Shown one piece after another: positions 1 to 7,322 of a stretch of 8,503 nt of DNA. Made by a program: the position numbers and the translations under genes. The DNA comes from Verrucomicrobiales bacterium (GTDB lineage Bacteria; Verrucomicrobiota; Verrucomicrobiia; Verrucomicrobiales; Akkermansiaceae), in NCBI GenBank assembly GCA_003527555.1, contig DPWT01000053.1:1-8503 (forward strand). The letters are read 5' to 3'. Below the pieces are notes generated by a model. That model saw only the letters and a program-made list of their open reading frames with translations. It ran no database searches and was not told the origin of the DNA. Within the stretch, counting starts at the first letter, position 1; the number at the start of each line of letters is the position of its first letter.

Positions 1-1029
1 CGCTATTTCTTCGGCGACATGCAGATTTTTTCAGAGATTTTGCTAATGCTGAGCATCTTTCTGCTGTCTGCTCTTTTCACGGCTGGAACGGTCGGGTTTA
101 GCGCACTAAAATCGGTCATCATCAGGGTCCTGTTACCGATCATCGCCGCATTTTTTGTATTCATTTTTATCTGGAATCTATTTTTTGACGGACGGCAGAC
201 ATTTCTGACTCTGCTCCGCCCAGTGACTCTGGACTCACTGACGACCACGCTGACATTCCTTAGCTTCATTATCGTCTGCGTCTACGCCATATGGATGCTA
301 CTTGATCTCGGCACTTCATTAATGGCACCCGTATCAGAAAATCGCGCCACTCGCAGGCGCATAATCAGCTTGGGGCTAATCACTATTTCACTTCTAGTAT
401 TTGCCGTCGCCAAGGTCGACATGGAGGTCTCTCTGGCCCTTAGCCTTGCATTCTGTGTCCCTGTCAGCGTGATTAGCCTAACTGAAAACACGAATTTGGC
501 ACAACCCATCGTTGCTCCATTCACCAGAAAAGGAATGATTGGCTCAGCGGCTGGACGCGCCCTCTACCCCGGCTGGGCAACCGGACTGGTATTTGTGTTG
601 TTGCTGTACGGGCTAATACAAGGGCTGATGCATTTCAGTTATCGGGCCAATGCCGAAGCAATAACCCTTCTCAACTCTGCGTTCGCATTCTTACTTTTCC
701 CACTGGCGCTGACACGGTTGTTCGCAAAAAAACATGATAATCGTTTTGGCATATATCTAATTTTTATCTGCACCCAATTTTTGATCGTGCTGATCGTCAT
801 AGCTGCTGAAGAGTTCATAGACGGCGGGAAACTCCAGATCATGCAATGTTTTTTCTGGGTACCCACAAGCATTATCCATCTGGGTGAATCGTCCAGATTT
901 TCTGAGACCGCGCTACTCAATGTCTCTTATATAAATGTGATTCTCTATGCCAGCATCGCCCTGACATCCTCTCTCCCTGTCTGGAAACATATCCGCGATG
1001 TCGAACGCGTATCCAAAAATGAACAATGA
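1..1029 (+). CDS. Polytopic inner-membrane protein of unknown family, 5' end cut by the window edge
   Basis: I do not recognise the family. The frame is open to base 1 (residues RYFFGD precede the first visible ATG at 19), and no ribosome binding site precedes that ATG, so the gene probably starts outside the window. About 336 residues are visible from ATG 19. They form roughly nine or ten hydrophobic segments, at about residues 5-28, 34-57, 77-97, 114-132, 137-155, 187-207, 214-233, 243-263 and 299-319, with short basic loops such as RATRRR near 109-114. The C-terminus is short and charged. There is no enzyme motif I can name. The stop overlaps the DUF58 start by 4 bases (ATGA), so the two are very probably translated from one mRNA. 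By context it could be a membrane partner of the MoxR/DUF58/VWA set. A permease-like role, possibly the C-terminal part of an ABC-2 type protein, is only a weak inference. Confidence 0.75.
   Translation, partial: RYFFGDMQIFSEILLMLSIFLLSALFTAGTVGFSALKSVIIRVLLPIIAAFFVFIFIWNLFFDGRQTFLTLLRPVTLDSLTTTLTFLSFIIVCVYAIWMLLDLGTSLMAPVSENRATRRRIISLGLITISLLVFAVAKVDMEVSLALSLAFCVPVSVISLTENTNLAQPIVAPFTRKGMIGSAAGRALYPGWATGLVFVLLLYGLIQGLMHFSYRANAEAITLLNSAFAFLLFPLALTRLFAKKHDNRFGIYLIFICTQFLIVLIVIAAEEFIDGGKLQIMQCFFWVPTSIIHLGESSRFSETALLNVSYINVILYASIALTSSLPVWKHIRDVERVSKNEQ
1026..1029 (+). other. ATGA start/stop overlap (translational coupling)
   Basis: The start codon of the DUF58 gene (ATG 1026-1028) overlaps the stop of the membrane-protein gene (TGA 1027-1029). 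No Shine-Dalgarno-like sequence lies just upstream, so re-initiation by ribosomes finishing the first gene is the likely way translation begins. This is inference from geometry, but it supports the chosen start and an operon. Confidence 0.7.
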
Positions 1030-1904
1030 CCATTGACCAGTTAGCTCTACTCCACACCCAGGCGTCCGTTTGCGCGGAACGCCTGACCCTACCACTGCGT
1101 TCACAGGTCTGGCGAGGCATGGCTGGCGAGTTTCAAGGTGCAGGCACAGGCTCATCAATCGATTTCCAAGACCACCGTGCATACATGCCGGGCGATGACC
1201 CCCGCCACATCAACTGGCGGGCATTCGCACGCACGGGCAACTATACGATGAAGCTCTACCGCGAGGAAGTGCGTCCAGTTATCGACATTATTTTGGACGC
1301 CTCAGAGTCGATGTTCTTCGATCCCGTCAAAGCAGCCCGCACCGCTGAGCTATTTTATTTTGTCACTATGGCAGCAATTCAAGCGGGCGCCTCTGCCAGC
1401 ATCCATCTACTCCGTGGCGACGCACACACACGCCTGCCGATGGATGCCGTAATCTCACACCGCTGGATGGACACGGTGCACGGCATGAAACCAACACGCC
1501 CCGACGCACCCCTGGCTCTCGAACAAATCCAGCTTCGTGGAAATGCAATCCGGGTGCTCGTTTCTGATCTGTTGTTTGAAGGTGATCCCAATCATCCGCT
1601 GCGCCACCTGAGCATTCAGCAAGGAAAACCGATTATCCTTGCTCCATTCCTCAGAGCCGAAGCAAATCCTGAGTGGCAAGGAAACTACGAGTTTGTTGAT
1701 GTCGAAGCTGGTAGTCAACATTCGCATCGCGTTGAAAAATCCACCCTCATGCACTTCTGCAAAGCCTACGCCGCCCACTTCGCCGAATGGCACACTACGG
1801 CCAAACGTTTCAACGCCCCCCTCGCCCGCGTCTGCGCCGACCTACCACTCCTCGATGCTCTCAATAAAGATGCTGTCTCAGCTGGCGCCTTGGTTATTAA
1901 CTAA
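1026..1904 (+). CDS. DUF58 family protein with degenerate VWA-like fold
   Basis: A 292-residue soluble protein. The DUF58 signature is clear at residues 46-81, including DFQDHRAYMPGDDPR (46-60), INWRAFARTG and the closing KLYREE (76-81). A hydrophobic strand and a MIDAS-type motif DASES (91-95) follow, as in VWA folds, and VSDLL (179-183) supplies a second acidic position. I see no membrane segment or signal peptide, so it should be cytoplasmic. Family members are usually encoded beside a MoxR AAA+ ATPase and VWA membrane proteins and are thought to work with them, but the biochemical role is not settled. Length is normal for the short DUF58 forms without N-terminal membrane helices. The start at 1026 is fixed by the ATGA overlap and by the good N-terminal spacing to the motif. 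The next gene of the cluster follows directly. I am sure of the family, not of the function. Confidence 0.93.
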   Translation: MTIDQLALLHTQASVCAERLTLPLRSQVWRGMAGEFQGAGTGSSIDFQDHRAYMPGDDPRHINWRAFARTGNYTMKLYREEVRPVIDIILDASESMFFDPVKAARTAELFYFVTMAAIQAGASASIHLLRGDAHTRLPMDAVISHRWMDTVHGMKPTRPDAPLALEQIQLRGNAIRVLVSDLLFEGDPNHPLRHLSIQQGKPIILAPFLRAEANPEWQGNYEFVDVEAGSQHSHRVEKSTLMHFCKAYAAHFAEWHTTAKRFNAPLARVCADLPLLDALNKDAVSAGALVIN

Positions 1905-2011
1905 CACCACCACTTTTTATCAATTTAATCCTCACAAATCCGTATGGTTTCTGGGCGCTGTTAGGCGTCCCAACCATTATACTAATTCACTTTCTCCAAC
2001 GTCGGGCGAAA
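1901..2011 (+). other. In-frame N-terminal coding extension of the BatA-like gene without a canonical start
   Basis: The frame of the next gene is open from the TAA at 1898-1900 onward. It encodes residues typical of the BatA N-terminus: NPYGFWALLGVPTII then LIHFLQRRAK, which form a first membrane helix and a basic loop. No ATG, GTG or TTG occurs in this frame before GTG 2012. The best-placed candidate is ATC at 1919-1921, which would begin the protein at (M)NLILTNPYGFW, 15 bases after the DUF58 stop. An alternative is ATG 1870 in another frame, which would join this frame if one T of the run 1914-1918 were skipped or were an error. The coding nature is well supported by family resemblance; the start is unresolved. 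Confidence 0.7.
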
Positions 2012-3700
2012 GTGGTCACCGTGAGCACCCTGTTCTTGCTACGACAGATGCAGCGTGAAAGCACCAGCGGTCGGCGGTTTGATCGACTCGTGAACTCGGT
2101 GCCGCTATGGCTTCAGATCCTCTCTGTTTTGCTGGCAACCTGGCTGCTTGTGCAGCCGCGTTATGTGAAGGCAAAGTCGACGCAGAGGATTGCTATTGTG
2201 CTAGACAGTTCGGCATCGATGCGTGTGTTCAAAGAAAAAATCGCGCCCGCGTTGGAGAAGGAAATACCACGCCTTCAGGGGAATGCCGCCAACGTTGAGA
2301 TATGGATTCTGGAGTCCGACCCCGGCAAAGCCAAAATCTACCAAGGCACGGCCCCCGAAAAAATGATAGAGGCACTTGGCAAGTGGACCCCAAGCTCTGG
2401 CGCCATTGAACCATCGAACAGCCTCCGTATTGCCCGTAGTCTAGTGAGTGCGGAGGGCGCAGTTTGCTATATCACAGACACACCCATCGATGACACGCTC
2501 CCCTACAACGCCTCGTATATATCAATCGGCCGCAACACAGAAAACGTAGGCATCACCGGCGTAAGCTTCGAACAACGTGACGGCAATCTTATCTGGAAAG
2601 CCGTAGTGAGAAACTACTCAGAGACAGCACAACAACGAAACTGGTATCTCAATTCGGCAAAAGGTAAAAGCAGCAGCCGTAAGCTCCAGCTCAATGCCGG
2701 CAGACTGACCACTCTGCAGGGCGCATTTCCCGCAGACACACAACGCTGTCAACTCGTCCTAGAAGAGGATTCATTCACACTGGACGATTCCTTACCGATG
2801 GTGCGGCCAAAGCCCAAGCCACTCATGGTTTTTTCTACTCTTGCCAAGAAATCAGTTCACCTCAGCGACCGAATGCTAAAAAGCTTTCCCAACCTACAGG
2901 AAGCAGCAAACCGAGTTACCACCGATCTAGTTATCACCTCGACGGAGACCACGCCATCGCGCAGCCACCTAGTTGTTTTCCCCACCGATCAAGCGCCTAC
3001 ACGACCCTATCTCACAGGCAACATCGTCACGCCCAAACACAAACTGACTGAAGGATTGAACTGGCAAACGTTGCTAGTTCGCCAAAGTATCTCGATTCCG
3101 CAGGAAAAGGCAGATGACGTGCTACTCTGGCAAGGAAACCGCGCACTAATTTTTCTGCGTAGGCACCCAGCATCAGGCAATAAAGCCCTGGTGTTCAACT
3201 TCGATATCCAGAAATCCAACGCCCTGAAACAACCCGCCGCCGCAGTGCTCTTGCTGCGCTTTTGCGAGCAACTTCGAAACGAAAAAATGGCCCCCGAAAC
3301 ACGTATCACAGAAACGGGAGAGCCTCTGGAGCTATCTCGACTTCACGGAGAAAAAGCACCCACCCTGACAATCAACACACTCGGACTGGATGGTGAACTT
3401 TTAAAAACGGAGCAACGCCCCGCTAACTCCGGCGCTCTCAGCGCACCGGACACTCCGGGATTTTTTACAATCGCCCAAGGCGATGAAACGCTGATCACTT
3501 CCGCCACCTACTTCGCCGACACCCGTGAGGCGGATTTTTCGAACTGCTCCATCGATGACCTACCCGCAAGCACCATGGCGACTGCTGTTGATCGACATAC
3601 CCGCGACGACCACCTCTGGCGCGTCTGGGTGTGCCTAATTCTCACCGCCATGCTTGGCGCTTGGTTTTTCACAAAATCCAAAAATTCACCCTCTATTTGA
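2012..3700 (+). CDS. BatA-like membrane-anchored VWA protein
   Basis: A 562-residue product from GTG 2012, the first canonical start. Family-like sequence upstream suggests the real protein is about 593 residues (ATC 1919). From the GTG, a basic loop (1-28) is followed by a membrane helix at about 30-48. A VWA domain covers about 58-175, with the MIDAS motif DSSAS at 65-69 and ITD near 153-155. The MIDAS threonine usually found between these is not evident, so metal binding may be altered. A long beta-rich region follows, and then a C-terminal membrane helix at about 536-554 with a short basic tail. Positive-inside reasoning puts the VWA and beta regions in the periplasm. Bat-type proteins are linked to aerotolerance and to MoxR partners in other bacteria; here the role is inferred from context. 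Its stop lies two bases before the next start. No Shine-Dalgarno sequence is seen. Confidence 0.85.
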   Translation: MVTVSTLFLLRQMQRESTSGRRFDRLVNSVPLWLQILSVLLATWLLVQPRYVKAKSTQRIAIVLDSSASMRVFKEKIAPALEKEIPRLQGNAANVEIWILESDPGKAKIYQGTAPEKMIEALGKWTPSSGAIEPSNSLRIARSLVSAEGAVCYITDTPIDDTLPYNASYISIGRNTENVGITGVSFEQRDGNLIWKAVVRNYSETAQQRNWYLNSAKGKSSSRKLQLNAGRLTTLQGAFPADTQRCQLVLEEDSFTLDDSLPMVRPKPKPLMVFSTLAKKSVHLSDRMLKSFPNLQEAANRVTTDLVITSTETTPSRSHLVVFPTDQAPTRPYLTGNIVTPKHKLTEGLNWQTLLVRQSISIPQEKADDVLLWQGNRALIFLRRHPASGNKALVFNFDIQKSNALKQPAAAVLLLRFCEQLRNEKMAPETRITETGEPLELSRLHGEKAPTLTINTLGLDGELLKTEQRPANSGALSAPDTPGFFTIAQGDETLITSATYFADTREADFSNCSIDDLPASTMATAVDRHTRDDHLWRVWVCLILTAMLGAWFFTKSKNSPSI

Positions 3701-3705
3701 TCATG
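3698..3705 (+). other. TGA-TC-ATG junction (translational coupling)
   Basis: The stop of the BatA-like gene (TGA 3698-3700) and the chosen start of the double-VWA gene (ATG 3703-3705) are two bases apart, with no purine-rich ribosome binding site upstream. An earlier in-frame ATG at 3631 exists inside the preceding gene. It would add 24 residues (rich in H, R and K) ahead of a normal-looking family start, so 3703 is preferred. Confidence 0.6.
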
Positions 3706-6450
3706 ACCTTTACCGCGCCCGAGTGGTTTTTTCTACTTCCCGTATTTCTTTTACTCGCGCTGGTATGGCGTGGGCAGGAGCTGTGGCGGCCACTGCGGGT
3801 GTTACTAATATTAGTGGTTACTATGCTACTGGTTGACCCCCAGATCGATAAACAGCAAGACGCACTCGATCTTTGGGTTCTGTTGGATCGGTCTGGATCA
3901 ACTGAGGACCTAATCGACAAGGGGCTTCCAGAGTGGGAGAAGCTACTAGAAAAATCCAAACCCTCGCGTTACGATACAATGCATTTCATCGATTACGCGT
4001 CTAATGTCGTCGAGCGTAAGCCGGGCACCGAGACAGCCGTTTACACCGGTAACCGCAAGCTAACACGGACCAACCTCGCAATCCAGAACATCATGGCTTT
4101 GGCGCCCGAGGATAGGCCTTCACGAATCCTTCTGTTTTCTGATGGTTACGCGACCGAACCACTCGCTGAAGCTGCTGCTAAACTATCACGGATGGGTATT
4201 CCCATGGACTACCGTCTCGTGCGCGAGGATACCTCAGAGGACTTCCGTGTGGCGAGGCTTCACACCCCTCTTCGCGCGCAAATAGGTGAACCGTTTGTGC
4301 TTGATGTGACGGTGCGCGGATACGCAGATGCCGAGATCCCGTTAGTCATCAAACGCAATGGACAGACACTTACGGAAACCAAAGTGCAAATCATCAACGG
4401 CACAGGGCATGCAGAGTTTACTGACAGGATTTCGCGTACGGGCTCATACCAATACTCAGCGGAAATCCTGCCGAAAAAGGATGCCCACCCTGGAAACAAC
4501 CGAATTGAACGCTGGATCGAAGTCGTTGGCGGCCCACGTGTGCTGTTAGTCAGCAAGTACACCAACGATCCAGTGGCAGCCGCACTCCGTGATCAGGACT
4601 ATGACGTGCAGGTGGTCAGCGAGCCGGGCGCTCTCCGAGTCGGTCAGCTCGCAGGTGCGAGAGCTGTTGTCTTCAATAATGTACCCGCATTCGAGGTGCC
4701 TGCCAGATTCCAAGACGCACTGAATTTTTACGTCCGTGAACAGGGTGGTGGATTCATGATGGTCGGCGGTAAGCAGTCGTTCGGATCCGGTGGCTATTTC
4801 CAATCAGTAGTCGATAACCTATTACCCGTTTCCATGGAGTTGAAAAACGAGCACCGTAAGCTATCAGTCGCGATGGCCGTGGTGATGGATCGGTCAGGCT
4901 CGATGTCAATGTCCGCTGGTGGAGGGAAATCAAAAATGGATCTAGCAAATACCGGAGCAGCACGCGCCGTCGAACTGTTAGGCGATATGGATCAGTTGTG
5001 CGTGTTCGCTGTCGATAGCTCGCCCCACAAGATCGTTCCTCTCACCCAAATTAAACAAAATAAGAAAAAGATCATTGGCAAGATACGTCGCATCCGCTCG
5101 CAGGGTGGTGGTATTTTTGTTTACACGGGATTGCAAGCGGCCTGGAAGGAGCTCAAGCAATCGAATGCAGGCACGCGCCATGTCATCCTATTTTCAGATG
5201 CTGCCGATTCGGAAGAGCCCGGGAAATACAAACAGCTCATCGAGGAAATGGAAAAAGGTGGCTGCACGATTTCTGTGATCGGTCTTGGAACTCCGAAGGA
5301 CAGCGATGCAGCATTTCTGAAGGATATTGCCAAACGTGGCAAGGGTCGTTGGTTTTTCACCACACGCCCTGCCGAGATCCCGCGACTTTTTGCACAGGAG
5401 ACGGTGACTATGGCACGATCAGCATTTGTCACCGATCCGGTCGGAACCAAACCCACCGGCAAATGGAGCGAGATCTCCGCCAAGCCATTCACCTGGCCCG
5501 AAATGGCAGACGGATACAATCTTTCCTACATAAGACCCGACGCCACAACCTCGCTGTCCACCACCGATGAATACCTCGCTCCGCTTGTGTCACATGCACG
5601 GCGCGGCATCGGACGCACAGCAGCGGTTACATTTCCGTTAAGTGGTAAGTATTCAGAAAAAATAAGATCATGGCCACAGTATGGCGATTTTATTCAGACA
5701 CTCACCCAGTGGCTGATGGGCGATAAATTACCGCCTGGAATCGGTTTGCGCCATCGACTTGAAGGCACGCGTCTAACTATCGATCTCCTTTATGATACCG
5801 ATGAATGGGCTAAAAAATTTGCGATTCGCCCACCACTCATTAAACTTCTCGACGGTGAGTCATCCGGCTCACCCTATGAAGTAGCATGGAAACGTATTGC
5901 ACCGGGAAGATTCTCACTCTCCCGTGATCTTGAGGAAGGCACCCTGATCCGTGGAACTATCCAGACTGGAGAGCATGCCATTCCATTTGGACCGATCATC
6001 GTAGGATCCAGTACGGAGTGGGCATTCGATCCCGATAGACTCGCCGAGTTACGGTCCGTATCGGCACAAACTGGCGGACGTGAACTCATCGATCTTTCAC
6101 AAGCATGGCTGAGGCCTCCTGTTATACACAGTACCGACTTGAGAATTCCGCTGGTAATCGCAGCACTCATTCTGATTTTGTTAGATGCACTTGTAACACG
6201 AACCGGATGGAAGCTACCACTGCTGGCACGTCAAGCCAGCCACGCTTCCAAAGCCCAGACTAAAAAACAAGCCTCTACCACCAAGCCAAAAACGCCTGTA
6301 GATGATGGATATACCGCGCCCACAGCGCAGCCCACCCACACAGATACTGGCAAACCAGCATTGCCGTCACAACCAACAACTAGCAAAGCTGACGAAAAAC
6401 CAAAAACTACTCGCAGCTCGAGGTTCGACCGTGCAAAACGCCGAAAGTGA
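3703..6450 (+). CDS. Double-VWA membrane protein with glutamine-amidotransferase-like domain
   Basis: A 915-residue inner-membrane protein. Two helices lie at about 6-22 and 31-44, separated by a basic loop. VWA1 follows at about 56-175, with MIDAS DRSGS 62-66, T123 in TRTNL and D147 in FSDG. A beta-sandwich region (about 185-272) leads to a class I amidotransferase-like fold at about 275-380 with the family stretch GGGFMMVGGKQSFGSGG (348-364). VWA2 covers about 388-575, with DRSGS 396-400, T475 and D499. A further beta-rich part precedes a last helix at about 814-832. The tail after residue 844 is rich in K, T, P and S and ends in RAKRRK. Positive-inside reasoning places the domains in the periplasm and the tail in the cytoplasm. 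The amidotransferase-like domain has no cysteine, so it cannot use the usual nucleophile. Both VWA domains keep full metal-site residues and may bind partner proteins. The start at 3703 is explained at the junction entry. Substrate and partner are unknown. Confidence 0.9.
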   Translation: MTFTAPEWFFLLPVFLLLALVWRGQELWRPLRVLLILVVTMLLVDPQIDKQQDALDLWVLLDRSGSTEDLIDKGLPEWEKLLEKSKPSRYDTMHFIDYASNVVERKPGTETAVYTGNRKLTRTNLAIQNIMALAPEDRPSRILLFSDGYATEPLAEAAAKLSRMGIPMDYRLVREDTSEDFRVARLHTPLRAQIGEPFVLDVTVRGYADAEIPLVIKRNGQTLTETKVQIINGTGHAEFTDRISRTGSYQYSAEILPKKDAHPGNNRIERWIEVVGGPRVLLVSKYTNDPVAAALRDQDYDVQVVSEPGALRVGQLAGARAVVFNNVPAFEVPARFQDALNFYVREQGGGFMMVGGKQSFGSGGYFQSVVDNLLPVSMELKNEHRKLSVAMAVVMDRSGSMSMSAGGGKSKMDLANTGAARAVELLGDMDQLCVFAVDSSPHKIVPLTQIKQNKKKIIGKIRRIRSQGGGIFVYTGLQAAWKELKQSNAGTRHVILFSDAADSEEPGKYKQLIEEMEKGGCTISVIGLGTPKDSDAAFLKDIAKRGKGRWFFTTRPAEIPRLFAQETVTMARSAFVTDPVGTKPTGKWSEISAKPFTWPEMADGYNLSYIRPDATTSLSTTDEYLAPLVSHARRGIGRTAAVTFPLSGKYSEKIRSWPQYGDFIQTLTQWLMGDKLPPGIGLRHRLEGTRLTIDLLYDTDEWAKKFAIRPPLIKLLDGESSGSPYEVAWKRIAPGRFSLSRDLEEGTLIRGTIQTGEHAIPFGPIIVGSSTEWAFDPDRLAELRSVSAQTGGRELIDLSQAWLRPPVIHSTDLRIPLVIAALILILLDALVTRTGWKLPLLARQASHASKAQTKKQASTTKPKTPVDDGYTAPTAQPTHTDTGKPALPSQPTTSKADEKPKTTRSSRFDRAKRRK

Positions 6451-6494
6451 TTTACAATAATACCAAGAGGCGCAATCAACTGCGCTGATGAGCT

Positions 6495-7289
6495 ATGATA
6501 ACTGATCATCCTATTGCATTGACCATCGCCGGCTCAGACTGTTCATCCGGTGCTGGTATTCAGGCAGACTTAAAAACATTTTTACAACACAAGGTACATG
6601 GCTTGACCGCCGTAACCAGTGTGGTTGCTGAAACACCCTTAGAAGTACGACGGGTATCACCTATTCCTGTGCCACTGCTCCAGGATCAGATTCATATTTT
6701 GTTAGAAACTTATCCGGTGGATGTTATTAAGATTGGGCTACTACCAACACGTGCCATTGTTATCGCTGTGGCGGAAATCCTGCAAAATAATAGCACTCCA
6801 TCAGTGCTCGATCCCGTTATGGTAGCATCCGCAGGCAGTGCACTTTCCAATGATGAAACAACACAGGCTCTTTGCCATAAATTGTTAAGCCAGGCTAGTC
6901 TGGTAACTCCTAATATCCCCGAGGCTGAAGTGATTCTTAATCGGTCTCTCACCACAGAACATGACCTAGAATCAGCCGCACACGAAATAGCAGATAAATA
7001 CCAAACATCCTGCCTGTTGAAAGGTGGTCACCTGCCCGGAAATTCAGATCGTCTCGACGTACTCTGGCACAATGGTAATGCATTCCACTATTACCACCCA
7101 ACTGTCAATCTGCCCAGCGGTATTCATGGCACTGGCTGCACACTATCATCTGCCATTACCGCCAATATCGCTCTACAATTACCCATTGAGCAATCCGTTG
7201 AGGCAGGCATCAGCTACGTGCAAAAACTTATTGTTAGCGCAAATAAATGGCGTGGATTGGGTCAAGATGTCCGATGTCTAGGGTGGTAG
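6495..7289 (+). CDS. thiD: Hydroxymethylpyrimidine/phosphomethylpyrimidine kinase
   Basis: A 264-residue cytoplasmic kinase of the ribokinase-like superfamily. It phosphorylates hydroxymethylpyrimidine (HMP) and then HMP phosphate with ATP to give HMP diphosphate for thiamine synthesis. Family motifs occur in order: AGSDCSSGAGIQADLKT (12-28), KIGLL (79-83), LDPVM (105-109), TPNIPEAE (138-145), KGGH (176-179) and HGTGCTLS (211-218), with the anion-hole/catalytic Cys at 215. Length matches E. coli ThiD (about 266). The residue aligning by eye with E. coli Gln44, which contacts the pyrimidine, is Glu46 here (VVAET). The start at 6495 gives the normal short lead before the first strand. Only a weak GATGAG-like sequence (6487-6492) precedes it. 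The gene lies 44 bases after the VWA gene on the same strand, so it may be read from the same transcript, although the function is unrelated. No other thiamine gene and no TPP riboswitch is visible. Confidence 0.95.
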   Translation: MITDHPIALTIAGSDCSSGAGIQADLKTFLQHKVHGLTAVTSVVAETPLEVRRVSPIPVPLLQDQIHILLETYPVDVIKIGLLPTRAIVIAVAEILQNNSTPSVLDPVMVASAGSALSNDETTQALCHKLLSQASLVTPNIPEAEVILNRSLTTEHDLESAAHEIADKYQTSCLLKGGHLPGNSDRLDVLWHNGNAFHYYHPTVNLPSGIHGTGCTLSSAITANIALQLPIEQSVEAGISYVQKLIVSANKWRGLGQDVRCLGW

Positions 7290-7322
7290 ATTGTCATGAT
7301 AGTAATTTATAGCGAGCATGAT

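Noticed and set aside
1639..2058. 139-codon + strand open frame overlapping the DUF58 and BatA-like genes
   Set aside because: It is out of frame with both real genes and its product is Ser/Thr/Pro-rich without family features. Only its ATG 1870 is of interest, as a possible frameshift start.
3883..4907. Similar DNA (GATCGGTC...) at the two DRSGS motifs, suggesting a recent VWA duplication
   Set aside because: The similarity is confined to the conserved MIDAS codons and the domains diverge elsewhere, so recent duplication is not supported.
4741..5111. Repeated 11-mer CAGGGTGGTGG at 4741 and 5101
   Set aside because: Both copies encode QGGG in different domains of one protein. This is most simply shared codon choice, not a DNA element.
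5121..5519. 132-codon open frame on the - strand inside the double-VWA gene
   Set aside because: It lies wholly opposite a well-supported gene, has no recognisable protein character and no start context. The same applies to the other antisense frames inside the genes.
6470..6485. GCGCA-ATCAAC-TGCGC inverted repeat between the VWA gene and thiD, considered as a terminator
   Set aside because: The stem is only 5 bp and no T-run follows it, so neither a terminator nor a regulatory hairpin can be supported.
6451..6494. TPP riboswitch upstream of thiD
   Set aside because: The gap is only 44 bases, too short for a TPP aptamer, and no conserved CUGAGA-type core is seen.
6451..6499. TTTACA and TATGAT boxes as a thiD promoter
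   Set aside because: TATGAT overlaps the thiD start codon and lies too far from TTTACA. No matching -10 sits at the right spacing, so the boxes are chance matches.
7290..7322. Bidirectional terminator between the convergent thiD and cyclase genes
   Set aside because: The 33-base gap shows only a repeated CATGA word pairing over about 4 bp, with no GC-rich stem.
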